A stretch of DNA of 64,000 bases from Capsulimonadaceae bacterium (GCA_031292625.1 JARLGU010000019.1:434001-498000); one strand, 5' to 3'. Shown: positions 27,015 to 35,828, counted from the stretch's first letter. A program made the numbers and translations. Notes: generated by a model not told the origin, from the sequence alone.

Positions 27015-27431
27015 TCAATCCTCCGCCGCGGTCGCGATCGCGAAATGGCTGATGCCTGCCTGGCGCGCGGCATCCATGCAATGGACGACCAGCCCGTGAG
27101 GCACGCTCAGGTCCGCGTTTATAACCACGGATTGGTCAGCAATATCGCCGCCAGGACCGACTTCGTCCGCTAGGTCTTGCGCCAGATCGGCGATATTCAC
27201 CAGCTTCTTGTTGACGTAGACCCGTTGCGCCTTGTCCACCGTGATCGTGAGGTCCTTGGTCTGCTGGCGAACCGCCGTGGCCGCAGTGGGTAGGTTTACC
27301 GGCAAGCCGTTGAGCTTGACGAGCGCGAGCGACGACAGCATGAAGAAGACGAGCAAGAAGAAGATCGTGTCGATCATCGGGATGATCTCAATCTTCGTCC
27401 GCTTAAGCTCGCGATGGCGCTTGAACTCCAT
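27015..27431 (-). CDS. exbD: Biopolymer transport protein ExbD
   Basis: The 138-residue protein starts M-E-F-K-R-H-R-E-L-K, then I-I-P-M-I-D-T-I-F-F-L-L-V-F-F-M, the single membrane helix with the essential aspartate (about residue 19). A periplasmic domain follows (about 45-138) with D-L-T-I-T-V and V-V-I-N-A-D. It forms the proton channel with ExbB. GGAGAGGAGA precedes the ATG at 27431. The gene overlaps exbB by 29 bases, a sign of coupled translation. Confidence 0.93.
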   Translation of the reverse strand: MEFKRHRELKRTKIEIIPMIDTIFFLLVFFMLSSLALVKLNGLPVNLPTAATAVRQQTKDLTITVDKAQRVYVNKKLVNIADLAQDLADEVGPGGDIADQSVVINADLSVPHGLVVHCMDAARQAGISHFAIATAAED

Positions 27432-28113
27432 GGTTCTTCTCCTCTCCAACGATCGGCGCCGCATGGTTGTCCAGCGTGATGCCGCCCCGATGGGCGTGTC
27501 CGCGCTCGTTCAGCACGTTGATGAGCTTGGTCGCCCCCTGTTCCGTCTCGGCCGTGATGTAGCGCAACCTCGCCGCGAAGTAGTTGTACGCCGCGAAGCA
27601 GACCACGGCGATGACCAGGCCCGTGGCCGTCGCGTAGAGCGCCTCGCCCACTCCCGCGAGCACCGCATCGTTGTTGCCGTGATGGATCGTCGAGGCAATA
27701 GCATTGAACGCGCCGATCATGCCGACGATCGTGCCAAGAAGACCTAGAAGAGGCGAAATGGTCGTCGTAGTGTCGAGAATGGGCAGGAACCTTTCGAGAC
27801 GAATGAAGAACTCCTGGCCCGTCTCCTCGACGCGGCGCTCGACCTCGCGCGACGGGCACTCGCGGTGCCGAAGCACCGTTCCCAAGCACGCCGCGAGCGG
27901 CCCGGACAGGGCCTCGCAGCGATCGATCGCCTCGTCGAAACGGCCGTCCCGGGTCTGCGCGATCACGATGCCGAGCAGTCCCATCGGCACCTGGCCGTAC
28001 TGGTTAAACGCAACCAGGCGTTCGACGATCACGACGATCGCCGCGATCGAGAGAAGCAGCAGCGGGTACATCACGAACCCGCCGCCGTGGATGAAGTGAA
28101 CGATGTTTGACAT
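27403..28113 (-). CDS. exbB: MotA/TolQ/ExbB proton channel protein
   Basis: The 236-residue protein has three membrane segments: Y-P-L-L-L-L-S-I-A-A-I-V-V-I near residue 15, I-S-P-L-L-G-L-L-G-T-I-V-G-M-I near 120, and A-T-G-L-V-I-A-V-V near 165. The spacing is that of ExbB. The motif L-G-T-V-L-R and the G-L-L-G-T-V/I-x-G-M are family signatures. Start ATG 28113 has GGAG eight bases upstream. It lies 99 bases after the receptor and overlaps exbD, which places it in the TonB operon. Confidence 0.93.
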   Translation of the reverse strand: MSNIVHFIHGGGFVMYPLLLLSIAAIVVIVERLVAFNQYGQVPMGLLGIVIAQTRDGRFDEAIDRCEALSGPLAACLGTVLRHRECPSREVERRVEETGQEFFIRLERFLPILDTTTTISPLLGLLGTIVGMIGAFNAIASTIHHGNNDAVLAGVGEALYATATGLVIAVVCFAAYNYFAARLRYITAETEQGATKLINVLNERGHAHRGGITLDNHAAPIVGEEKNHGVQAPSRA

Positions 28114-28212
28114 TGCCTTACTCCAGCGGCATTTTGCCGCAGCGATTTCTTCTATCGGGATTAAGCCGTTCGTCCCCGCCAGCAAGCTCGCGGGGACACG
28201 CGGTCTGGTTGC

Positions 28213-30798
28213 CTAGAAGTGCTCGGTCACGGAGACCAAGACCGTCCGGCCCTGCTGGAACCTGGTCCCGCTGTAGCCGGAGTTGTAGTTGATCACATCC
28301 CGCTCGTCGAAGATGTTCTCGACGTCCAGCCTCATCGATCCGAACCCGAGCATCTTCGGACTGCTCTCCAGCCTGGCGTTGTAGTACTTGCGCGGATGGC
28401 GGTTGAGGTCGGTGAGTTGGCTGGTGGTCTCCCCGCTGCCGTAGTAGCCGAGAAGGGCCGCCTGCGCTTGCGAGGCCCAGGTGTAGTTCGCGCCTGCAGA
28501 CAGCGTGTTGCGCTGGTCGTGGTCGTTCCAGATGGGGGCCGGGTTGCCGGACTGGTCTAGGCCGCCCGGCTTTGCGGTGCTGTAGGAGTACGCCGTGTAC
28601 GCGCCCCATCCCACGTTGTTGTGTGGGCTAAGCGTATAGGAGAGCTCCGCGCCGTGCACGCTGGCGTATTGGTACTGGAACGTGGTGTAGACGCCAATCT
28701 GGGTGTTCGGGATCAGAATGCCTGTATCGAACTCGTTGCGGATGTTCTTGTAGTAGTACGCGAGCTTCACGGTTTGGTCCGTCTTGAACTGCCGTTCGAT
28801 GCTGGCGTCGTACTGGTCGGTCTTCTGGGGCTTCAGGGCGTCCGAGCCGAGGGTCGCCGTCTGGGCCAGCGGGGGCTGCGAGACAAGGCGGTTATAGGAC
28901 AGCCGCAGCACCGTCGTCGGAACGAACGCATAGGCCATGTTAAGACGGGGCGAAAGCTCCGTCGAGTTGATGCCGGTCGTGCTGCCGTCGCTGACGTCGT
29001 AACGCTGCTGATAGCTGTCAACTCGGAGGCCGTAGTTGACCGCGAGCTTGGAGGTCATCTTCCAGGCGTCCTGGGCGTAGACCGCGCCGTAGTAGCCCTG
29101 CTTGTGAATGCTCAGAGTTGGCGCTACGGAGTCCGAGTGCGTCGTGACGACCGGGTTCCCGTAGACGTCGGTGGACGTGGAGCTTACCGACGAGTCGCTC
29201 GGCAGGAGCTGCGGGGCGGCCGAAGCGAGGGCGTCGAGGGCGAGCTGGCTGCCCGGCGTGAACTGAAACGACTCGTCGCCTACCTGCCGGTCCGCCACGA
29301 ATCCGGTCTTGTAGGTATGCCGGTTCTCCGACTGCGTGATGCTCCCTTGAAGCTGAGTCTGGGTGTAGCTCCGGTTGACGTTCGGGACGTACTCGATCGC
29401 GCTGTCCACGGGAAGAGCGTTGGGGTCGCTCGGATCGGTCGACAGGTCCGACGCCGCGCCGTTCTTCGCGGTGATTTTGATGCCCGACCTCGACATGCCG
29501 CCGGACAGCAGGCCGCTCGTCTTCGTGCCGAACTCGTGGCGCAGCGTGCCGAAAACGAACGTGTTGGAGTCGTCCTGCGTGATGTCCTGCCCGGCCGACT
29601 GCTGCGAGGCGAGCTTCTCGGCCTGCGCGCCCAGCGCGTTCGGGTCCGGGTTGACGACCGCGTTCGTCGCCACGGTCCCGTCCGCGTCGCGGAACCCGCC
29701 GTAACCGTAGCCCTGGCCGCTGGGTTCGAGGAAGCTCGGGAGCCCCGCGCGGTTCGCGATCTCGGTGGAGGCGGGCGACGTGTTGACGAACAGGTTCAGG
29801 GTGTTCTTCGCGTCGAGGACATAGTCGAAGTTGCCAAACACCGTAGCGGAATTGCCCGCGTTGTGGGCGGTCTGGTTGTCGGGCTGGGGCGGTTCGACCG
29901 AGTTGGCCGTCGTTCGGTCGCTCATGTCGAGGAAGTAGCGAAACCGCCGGGGAACCGGCCCGCTTTCGACGGTTTCCAGAGGGCTTCCAAGCTGGCCGCC
30001 CATCGTCAGTTCTCCGTAGGCGGTCGAGAAGGAGCCGACTTGTTCGGTCAGGTCCAGGAACGGCTTGACCGGCCCCGAACGAAGCGAACCGTTCAGGATA
30101 GCGGCCGTTTCGCTGCCATATTCCGGCGCGTATCCGCCCGTCTGTATATCGACGCTCTGGAGAATCTCGGGGCTGAAGAGCTGCCCGGCCCTTCCCTGAA
30201 GCGCGCCCGGGATCTCGACGCCGCCTACGTTGAACGTAGTGGACGCGTGCTCGCCGCGCGGATGGACGACGTTGACCGACGACTGGACGAACCCAGGGTT
30301 CGTGGTGACGAAGCTCGGCAGGCTTTGCGGGTTGCCGGCCGTCGACGGGTACTTGCTGAGGTCGGCGCTCGTGCGGGTCGTGGACTCGGTCGCGTTCGTC
30401 GCCTTGGTCTGGTTTACGGACCCCTTGATGACGATCACCTTCTCAGGCTTCTCAAGCTCGACGTCTACCTGGGTCGTAACATCCGCGAGGACGCTTTGGG
30501 TGACAGTCGCTGCCTTGTAGCCATTGGCCGAGATTGTCGCGGACCATGTGTGGTTTTCGAGCGGCGGGGTCGTCGCCTGGCCATCGCTCCCGGCCGTGAC
30601 GGGAGCGTCCGGGTGGACGTTCGTCACGTCGTGTAGGACGATCTTCGCCGAGGCGATCGGTTTCTCGGTGTCGATGTCCCGGACGGAGAAATGCAGGCGC
30701 CCGAAAACGTCGGACCATGCGGGCGACGAAACGAGGCATGCGCATAAGACGGTGACAACGCACCGCCATAGAGTTGACGTAGTACTGCGTGTATACAC
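28213..30798 (-). CDS. TonB-dependent outer-membrane receptor with N-terminal CarboxypepD-like domain
   Basis: The 861-residue protein has a signal peptide (about 1-29, V-L-C-A-C-L-V-S-S-P-A-W-S), a carboxypeptidase-regulatory-like beta-sandwich (about 32-115, G-R-L-H-F-S-V-R-D), a plug domain with F-N-V-G-G-V-E-I-P-G near residue 190 and Q-T-G-G-Y-A-P-E-Y-G-S, and a 22-strand-type barrel ending in phenylalanine (V-T-E-H-F). Substrate cannot be read from the sequence. The start is GTG with GGGAG upstream and sits in a 12-bp palindrome (30788-30799). It heads an operon with exbB, exbD and tonB. Confidence 0.9.
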   Translation of the reverse strand: MYTRSTTSTLWRCVVTVLCACLVSSPAWSDVFGRLHFSVRDIDTEKPIASAKIVLHDVTNVHPDAPVTAGSDGQATTPPLENHTWSATISANGYKAATVTQSVLADVTTQVDVELEKPEKVIVIKGSVNQTKATNATESTTRTSADLSKYPSTAGNPQSLPSFVTTNPGFVQSSVNVVHPRGEHASTTFNVGGVEIPGALQGRAGQLFSPEILQSVDIQTGGYAPEYGSETAAILNGSLRSGPVKPFLDLTEQVGSFSTAYGELTMGGQLGSPLETVESGPVPRRFRYFLDMSDRTTANSVEPPQPDNQTAHNAGNSATVFGNFDYVLDAKNTLNLFVNTSPASTEIANRAGLPSFLEPSGQGYGYGGFRDADGTVATNAVVNPDPNALGAQAEKLASQQSAGQDITQDDSNTFVFGTLRHEFGTKTSGLLSGGMSRSGIKITAKNGAASDLSTDPSDPNALPVDSAIEYVPNVNRSYTQTQLQGSITQSENRHTYKTGFVADRQVGDESFQFTPGSQLALDALASAAPQLLPSDSSVSSTSTDVYGNPVVTTHSDSVAPTLSIHKQGYYGAVYAQDAWKMTSKLAVNYGLRVDSYQQRYDVSDGSTTGINSTELSPRLNMAYAFVPTTVLRLSYNRLVSQPPLAQTATLGSDALKPQKTDQYDASIERQFKTDQTVKLAYYYKNIRNEFDTGILIPNTQIGVYTTFQYQYASVHGAELSYTLSPHNNVGWGAYTAYSYSTAKPGGLDQSGNPAPIWNDHDQRNTLSAGANYTWASQAQAALLGYYGSGETTSQLTDLNRHPRKYYNARLESSPKMLGFGSMRLDVENIFDERDVINYNSGYSGTRFQQGRTVLVSVTEHF

Positions 30799-30799
30799 G
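30788..30799. promoter_or_regulatory. Perfect 12-bp palindrome over the receptor start codon
   Basis: CGTGTATACACG is its own reverse complement and covers the GTG start at 30796-30798. Its core TGTATACA resembles GntR-family half-sites, so it might be an operator. It could also be chance. Confidence 0.3.
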
Positions 30800-31231
30800 A
30801 TGATTGTATCTCCCTTTGTTCGTCAAGACGGAGAGCGGGTTGGAGGTTCAAAGCAACCCGCTTCCGCCGCATTGCGTCGCAAGCGACGCCAACTAGACGA
30901 AAGGACCATGCGCGTGATACAATCACCACTGCCGACAGGGGTGATTCGTCACGCTTGTCCAGCGCGTGGGTGTTACCAGCACCCGCGCGCTTTTTTATCG
31001 TCCAGCCCCAGTGTCCACGCCGCTATTGCAAGCCAAGCGTTCTTCGCAAAGCAAGCAATGACACTGCGGGACACCTGCCACAGCGCAACTTACGGCGCGG
31101 TGGACATCATGAGCCGCTCCAACCCGGCACGTCCAGCGCCACGAAACACGGACGCCTAAGCACGGGCGAAACGAACGATTATTCAAGTTATCGAAGTGTG
31201 AAATTGACGTCTGCCGAGCGGCAGACAGGGA
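30799..31231. other. Gap between receptor and small exported protein; no CDS
   Basis: No gene is supported in this 433-base stretch. It holds the receptor's upstream region on the minus strand and the possible small RNA at 30929-30996 on the plus strand. The remainder (30997-31231) shows nothing I can interpret. Confidence 0.5.
30929..30996 (+). ncRNA. Candidate small RNA divergent from the TonB receptor
   Basis: An extended -10 element TGATACAAT (30915-30923) stands on the plus strand ahead of two hairpins. The first is AATCACC (30921-30927) with GGTGATT (30940-30946). The second is AGCGCGTGGGTG (30961-30972) with CACCCGCGCGCT (30980-30991), followed by six T residues. The second is a strong intrinsic terminator, yet no plus-strand gene lies upstream for it to end. 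A short untranslated transcript of roughly 65 bases would explain it. No -35 box is convincing, so this remains a candidate. Confidence 0.35.
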
Positions 31232-31609
31232 TTACGCAGCTGGGGGGCCGCGCGACATCGCGCCGGCGGACGGCAGCGAATGCAAGGTGACCGCACTCGT
31301 TGGGATGGTGATTGCGGCCGCTGGAAATTGCGGCAGGACAAACGCTGAAATAGCGCCTGAAACACATGCGGCATCGTACGAGCAAGCGGGACAGATATCG
31401 TTATCAACCGCGCTCGCAACTACGGATACTGGAGCGTACTGCGGGACTGGGGACCTCGAAGCAACGTCATGCAGCGACGGCGATCCCACGTCCGCGACCA
31501 AATCATGGTTGTGCGTAGAGATGCCTACGGTGTTCCAGAAGACGCAGCAAACGAGCGTTAACAGTGCGAACACGCGAGCGGTTCGATTGAATCGAGACCT
31601 AATAAACAC
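31232..31609 (-). CDS. Small exported protein with HNHD and CPAC motifs
   Basis: The 125-residue product starts at a GTG (31609) with the excellent ribosome site AAGGGAGGTGA seven bases upstream; a longer frame from a TTG is less likely. The first 30 residues are a signal peptide or anchor (A-L-L-T-L-V-C-C-V-F-W). The mature part has H-N-H-D and, later, C-P-A-C-S-Y-D-A-A-C. The combination of a His cluster and CPxC recalls small metal-related exported proteins (DUF2946-like), but I cannot assign a family. It sits upstream of the TonB receptor on the same strand, 433 bases away. Confidence 0.55.
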   Translation of the reverse strand: MFIRSRFNRTARVFALLTLVCCVFWNTVGISTHNHDLVADVGSPSLHDVASRSPVPQYAPVSVVASAVDNDICPACSYDAACVSGAISAFVLPQFPAAAITIPTSAVTLHSLPSAGAMSRGPPAA

Positions 31610-31870
31610 TCGTTCACCTCCCTTCTTGAATCGCAATCAAGTACGACAGCCGAATTATAGCATGGAGCAGAAAACAGCGCAAGCACACGAGCGTTCAACG
31701 CACGTGCTCAAGAACCAGTACGGTCGTATTCTCCAGCTTGTTCCCAACAACATGGATTTTTCATGAAATTATGGCGGCTCAGCCATCGCGGACGAGCGAC
31801 GGCGGCCGCCGAATGATCGCCCCTGCAGAGGCGAACGGCGTCAAGAAGCCGACCGGTCGACGCGATCGGT

Positions 31871-32977
31871 TCACGCCAGCGAGTCGTGCCGCGTGCGAAA
31901 GTTAGTGATCCTGTGGAACGTAAGGAAATTCGCGTCGTGGAAGGAATGAGCGCCGCCAACGCCATCGTCGTAAGCCGTACGGGACAAGGCGATGATGTCG
32001 TCGCCGTCGAATTGCCAGTCGACATACTGAAAGGCGTGGTACCCGGCGTCCGGATGGCTAAGGATCAGGGACCTGATCGACCAGTCGCGCAGATTGCGGG
32101 ATGCGCTCAGAGCGAGCGTATTGCGGTTCGTCCCGCTGCGCGCCTCGTTGACGAGCGACCAGTACAGCCCTGACACGCTGTCATGCCGGATCGTAAACTT
32201 CGTCCCGGCCCCAGGAAAATCGAAGAAACCGCGTTCGGGGTCGAAGGAAGCATGCGACAGGTCTTCGCTGAGCTCGACAACGGCAGCCTTCTGGATCAAT
32301 CCAGGACTTTCGACGCGCAGTATATCGACAAGGCGACCCTGGGGGGTGACGACGGCATTCCCCTCCAACCAGCCGCCAAACTTGCCGCCCATCCACGCCC
32401 CGTCGCGCGCAAGGCGGTTCGAGCGCGTCCAATTGTCTGCCCGCAGCAAATCGGCATCCGAGGGGACAGACATCACAAACGCCTCGAACCCGGTCGCCCA
32501 CGCTGGCGGGGCGCTCATGAACTCCATGCCGCGCACGAGACGCCCCTGGTGCGCAATCACCGGGACCGGCGCGCAGTGATACATGCCGTCGCCAAGCAAC
32601 AACCCCGTCGCCGAATCCTTGGGCTCGGTCCAACAATGGCCCCCATCGTCCGAGCGGCGGATCACCGCGCTTCCGTACTCGCGCGACGTGCCTAAAATAT
32701 AGAGCGCGCCGCCGTGAACAAACAGCGTCGACCACCACTGCCCCCGCAAGAAGGCGATGCGCCGCCAACTTTCGCCAAAGTCGGTAGATGCATAAACGAC
32801 CGTCTCGTTGTTCGGACAGCCGGGACCAAAATAGTCGTGACTAGCGACATAGCTTCCATTGGGAAGGATCACGATACTTGGCGACCCGATATACGCGCGC
32901 GACGAAGCCGGCGAATGCGCGAGGACGACGCCTGGGACGATTTTGGACGAGGGCGGAAGCTCGATTGTGCGGTTCAT
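31871..32977 (-). CDS. Sialidase-like six-bladed propeller protein (putative exo-glycosidase)
   Basis: The 368-residue protein carries two Asp boxes of the S-x-D-x-G-x-x-W type: S-T-D-F-G-E-S-W (64-71) and S-D-D-G-G-H-C-W (109-116). It opens with a Y-I-G-S-P-S-I block like the arginine-containing first blade of BNR/sialidase proteins. There is no signal peptide. The ATG at 32977 was chosen since the frame upstream (56 residues) overlaps the promoter and regulatory palindromes. A textbook promoter lies at 33027-33055. It is divergent from a LacI gene. Sialic acid is not proven as substrate; many family members act on other sugars. Confidence 0.75.
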   Translation of the reverse strand: MNRTIELPPSSKIVPGVVLAHSPASSRAYIGSPSIVILPNGSYVASHDYFGPGCPNNETVVYASTDFGESWRRIAFLRGQWWSTLFVHGGALYILGTSREYGSAVIRRSDDGGHCWTEPKDSATGLLLGDGMYHCAPVPVIAHQGRLVRGMEFMSAPPAWATGFEAFVMSVPSDADLLRADNWTRSNRLARDGAWMGGKFGGWLEGNAVVTPQGRLVDILRVESPGLIQKAAVVELSEDLSHASFDPERGFFDFPGAGTKFTIRHDSVSGLYWSLVNEARSGTNRNTLALSASRNLRDWSIRSLILSHPDAGYHAFQYVDWQFDGDDIIALSRTAYDDGVGGAHSFHDANFLTFHRITNFRTRHDSLA

Positions 32978-33001
32978 AAAACTCTCTAGATTGGCAAGTG
33001 T

Positions 33002-33029
33002 TGGTATACCATTGGCATACAAGTGTATG
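33002..33029 (-). promoter_or_regulatory. Operator-like palindromes over the sialidase promoter
   Basis: TGGTATACCA (33002-33011) is a perfect 10-bp palindrome. ATACA-AG-TGTAT (33018-33029) is an imperfect one that overlaps the -10 box and likely start of transcription. A repressor bound here would block the sialidase-like gene. The neighbouring LacI protein or the GntR-LacI fusion at 34476 are candidates. Confidence 0.5.
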
Positions 33030-33055
33030 ATAATCATTTTGGCCAGGTCTGTCAA
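33027..33055 (-). promoter_or_regulatory. Sigma-70-type promoter for the sialidase-like gene
   Basis: Read on the minus strand, TTGACA (33055-33050) and TATCAT (33032-33027) are separated by exactly 17 bases. Transcription would start near 33019, 42 bases before the ATG at 32977. Confidence 0.75.
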
Positions 33056-33130
33056 CAACGGCGCGCAAAGCGGTCGCAGCCAATTTGCCCTGGACACAAT
33101 TCGGCCAACCCCCTGTCCTTCCAGTTCGCC

Positions 33131-33159
33131 TTGACATCGCCGCAAGAGAATGATAACAT
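33131..33159 (+). promoter_or_regulatory. Sigma-70-type promoter for the LacI-family gene
   Basis: TTGACA (33131-33136) and TAACAT (33154-33159) are 17 bases apart. The start codon of the regulator is 30 bases further on. Together with the minus-strand promoter it makes a divergent pair. Confidence 0.75.
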
Positions 33160-33188
33160 AGGTTCACTTAACTAATTAAGTCGATACA

Positions 33189-34214
33189 ATGGCAACAATC
33201 GCTGACATCGCTAAAGCATCGGGAGTTTCGACCGCTTCCGTCTCATATGTGCTCAACAACCGCCATGGAGCTGTCAGCGCCGGAACCCGCGAGCGTGTTT
33301 TACAGGCGATGCGCGATCTGAACTACCGCCCAAGCCCGCTCTTTATGCGGAAGCACGCAAGAAAGTCCGAAGTCCTTGGGATCGCGTTTACCCATCCGTC
33401 CCTGATGATGCTGACAGAGAACCCCTATTTCACCTTGATCATCGATGGCATCCTTTCAGTAACCACGGCAATCGGTTGGGATCTGATCTTCTTTACGACG
33501 ACGAGTTGGACCGACTTTCACAAGGCGATGCGCGCCAAGTGCGACGGCCGATGCGACGGAGTCGCGCTGATCGGCCCCGATAGCAACCTGGGCCTTATAG
33601 AAGTGTTCAAGGAGCGCGGCATGCCTTTCATCTGCATTAACGCGGGCAAGGATCTCGAAGGCGCGAGCACGGTTGACATCGACAACGAAGCCGCCGCGCG
33701 CGCCATGACCGAATATCTGTTGTCGCTCGGCCATAAACGGGTCGCGCTTCTGCCAGGACACCGCAACTACCCTACATCGAGCGCGCGGATCCAGGGGTAT
33801 CTTGCGGCGATGGCGGCGAGCCGGCCGTTCGACCCGGAGCTGATCATCGACGGAACTTACGAGCGCAACTCGGGTTACGAACGAGCGCGCGGGCTATTGT
33901 CGCGTCCCGCCAGCCAACGACCAACCGCGCTCTTCTGTGGAAGCGACAGGATCGCCTTTGGCGCGATGGACGCCGCGAAGGAACTTGGCGTCCGCATCCC
34001 GCAGGATCTGTCGATCGCCGGGTTCGACGATATTCCGCAGGCAGCGTCCACGGATCCGCCACTCACGACGATGCGGCAACCGCTCACGGAGTTCGGCAAG
34101 ACGGCGGCTGAAGTTTTGCTCAGCCATATTAATGACTTCACGGAAATGGGACAAAAAACGATCCTGCCGCACGAGCTGATCGTGCGTTCTTCGACGGCTG
34201 CCATCGGCACTTGA
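33189..34214 (+). CDS. LacI-family transcriptional regulator
   Basis: The 341-residue protein has the LacI helix-turn-helix at 2-25 (A-T-I-A-D-I-A-K-A-S-G-V-S-T-A-S-V-S), the hinge helix region up to 60 (Y-R-P-S-P-L), and a periplasmic-binding-protein-like sugar sensor with G-V-A-L-I-G-P, D-N-E-A-A-A, L-G-H-K-R-V-A-L and S-I-A-G-F-D-D-I. It is divergent from the sialidase-like gene with paired promoters, so it probably represses that gene until a ligand binds. The ligand is unknown. Confidence 0.92.
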   Translation: MATIADIAKASGVSTASVSYVLNNRHGAVSAGTRERVLQAMRDLNYRPSPLFMRKHARKSEVLGIAFTHPSLMMLTENPYFTLIIDGILSVTTAIGWDLIFFTTTSWTDFHKAMRAKCDGRCDGVALIGPDSNLGLIEVFKERGMPFICINAGKDLEGASTVDIDNEAAARAMTEYLLSLGHKRVALLPGHRNYPTSSARIQGYLAAMAASRPFDPELIIDGTYERNSGYERARGLLSRPASQRPTALFCGSDRIAFGAMDAAKELGVRIPQDLSIAGFDDIPQAASTDPPLTTMRQPLTEFGKTAAEVLLSHINDFTEMGQKTILPHELIVRSSTAAIGT

Positions 34215-34242
34215 AAGGACTTCACACAAGCAAGGACAAAAC

Positions 34243-34404
34243 GGATATATTTTGGTCGACTTGATTGTTGCTATCGCTATATTTGCTACTCTGCGATTCC
34301 CCGTATTTGCGAGCGCACGAGAGAATGCCCGGCAGGCGGCTTGCCAAGATCCCCTGCCAGACCCAAACGTCGCGCAAAAAGAGTTCTTGACAGAGCGAAC
34401 ATAA
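34243..34404 (+). pseudogene. Relic of a pseudopilin gene
   Basis: The frame reads G-Y-I-L-V-D-L-I-V-A-I-A-I-F and then F-P-V-F-A-S-A-R-E-N-A-R-Q-A-A-C. The intact pseudopilin at 35863 has [14 protein letters not shown] and [16 protein letters not shown]. About 54 codons remain before a TAA; the rest of the usual 250 residues is gone. No in-frame ATG with a ribosome site precedes it, and the cleavage-site glutamate has become aspartate. I infer an old duplicate of the downstream gene that decayed. A small living gene cannot be excluded. Confidence 0.65.
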
Positions 34405-34475
34405 CGCAGTAGAATGTAGATGCGTCACGATCGTGCAGTAGTTACTGCACAGCCGTTTATTCAGAGCTGTTTGTC

Positions 34476-35828
34476 ATGTCAACATTTGCGTCAAAACAAG
34501 TCGACCGCCCAAAGTCGGTTTCATCGATCGAAGCCGAGATCGTACGGCGTATCGAGTTGGAGAGCCTGGGAGCGGGAGCGATGCTGCCCGGATTCAACGA
34601 ACTCGCCCGCCAGCTTCACGCAGCGCCGAAGACGGTTCAGCGCGCCGTCGCGAATCTCGTTGCGAAAGGCATCCTCCGTTCGGAGATTCGGCGAGGGACG
34701 TTTGTAATGAGCGCGCACGGCGAATCCGCGACCGGCGACGCGAGCAACGGAAGCTCATCCCACCCGCTTCCTGACGCGCCGCGGGCACGCGAAAACGACC
34801 GTATCGCACTGCCATACCTCGCGTCCTCGCAAGCGGCGCAGATTGCTCTGCCGATCGAACGGCCAATGAAGTTCGTATTGCTGGCTGGCGTAACGCCGCT
34901 AAGAGAAATCCCCAAGTCGAACGAACTGTGGAGCAGAAGGGCGTCGTCAACCTTCGAGCGGTACGTGCAAAATCGGGGACATTCGACGCACACGGTCAAC
35001 CTGATGGACCGGCCGGTGGACGATGCGATTGTCGAGTTCAACACGGTCCTTCGCCAGGGAGCGGACGTCATCGCGTGCTTCGACACGGGCTCTTACACGC
35101 AGCTTGAACAAGCCATCATGCAGCGGCAAATCGCGAGATTGCTTCGCCAGGACGAATTCGCGAACGTGTCGCTGATCCGTATTGCGTTTGACCAGAATTC
35201 CTCCATCGCGACCGATCGGGTCACGTTCGATGGCCGCCTTGGCAGCTATATGGCGACCGCGCATTTGCTAAGCCTGGGACATCGGGACATTATGTTCCTC
35301 GGGCCTCATATCGATCCGCGCAACCCGTTATCCGTTTGGCCAATCGAGCGACTGCGCGCATTTTACTGGGCCTTTTTCGATGCCGGCGAAGAGTGGGCGG
35401 GACCAGATCGCGATCCGTGCGAACCGGAGGCGTGGAGCAAGGCGGTTTTCGGCGACCCCGTCAAGCAGGGGCAAGACATGTGGTTCGACAGCGGCGTCAT
35501 GGCTTGGCGTAATCTTATCGCGCGCCGCACGCCCCCCAGTGCGATTGTGGCCGTGAACGACGAGTTCGCCTGCTCGGTTATCTCCGAGGCGCGGAAGATG
35601 GGTTACGATGTGCCGGGCGATATCTCGGTGGTCGGCTACGACGATTACAATTGCGGCGCCGCAATGCACCTAACAACCGTACACGTGCCCATGGAAGAAA
35701 TGGGCGTCGCCGCGGCGCAGGCCGCGCTGGCCCGCAAGAGGCAACCGGAGATCGGCAAATGGAGCGAGGAGATTTTATCGCCCAGCCTCGTCATACGAGG
35801 AACGACTCGTGAATGGAACGCAACCTGA
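34476..35828 (+). CDS. GntR-type winged helix fused to a LacI-like sensor domain
   Basis: The 450-residue protein has an N-terminal GntR winged helix (about 16-76, with [12 protein letters not shown] and [16 protein letters not shown]). A disordered linker (78-125) leads to a LacI/GalR-type periplasmic-binding fold (about 128-450, with [12 protein letters not shown] and I-S-V-V-G-Y-D-D-Y). This is the AraR-like architecture used for sugar-responsive repression. It lies 34 bases before a pseudopilin gene and upstream of a GH2-like gene on the same strand, which are its likely targets. The ribosome site is weak. Confidence 0.88.
   Translation: MSTFASKQVDRPKSVSSIEAEIVRRIELESLGAGAMLPGFNELARQLHAAPKTVQRAVANLVAKGILRSEIRRGTFVMSAHGESATGDASNGSSSHPLPDAPRARENDRIALPYLASSQAAQIALPIERPMKFVLLAGVTPLREIPKSNELWSRRASSTFERYVQNRGHSTHTVNLMDRPVDDAIVEFNTVLRQGADVIACFDTGSYTQLEQAIMQRQIARLLRQDEFANVSLIRIAFDQNSSIATDRVTFDGRLGSYMATAHLLSLGHRDIMFLGPHIDPRNPLSVWPIERLRAFYWAFFDAGEEWAGPDRDPCEPEAWSKAVFGDPVKQGQDMWFDSGVMAWRNLIARRTPPSAIVAVNDEFACSVISEARKMGYDVPGDISVVGYDDYNCGAAMHLTTVHVPMEEMGVAAAQAALARKRQPEIGKWSEEILSPSLVIRGTTREWNAT

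Noticed and set aside
28621-30636. Open frame of 671 codons antisense to the TonB receptor
   Set aside because: It is Arg/Val-rich without any domain, lies wholly inside a gene with signal peptide, plug and barrel, and arises from GC-rich third positions.
30799-30996. Cobalamin riboswitch upstream of the TonB receptor
   Set aside because: The region lacks a recognisable B12 box on the minus strand, and the hairpins present are oriented as a plus-strand terminator.
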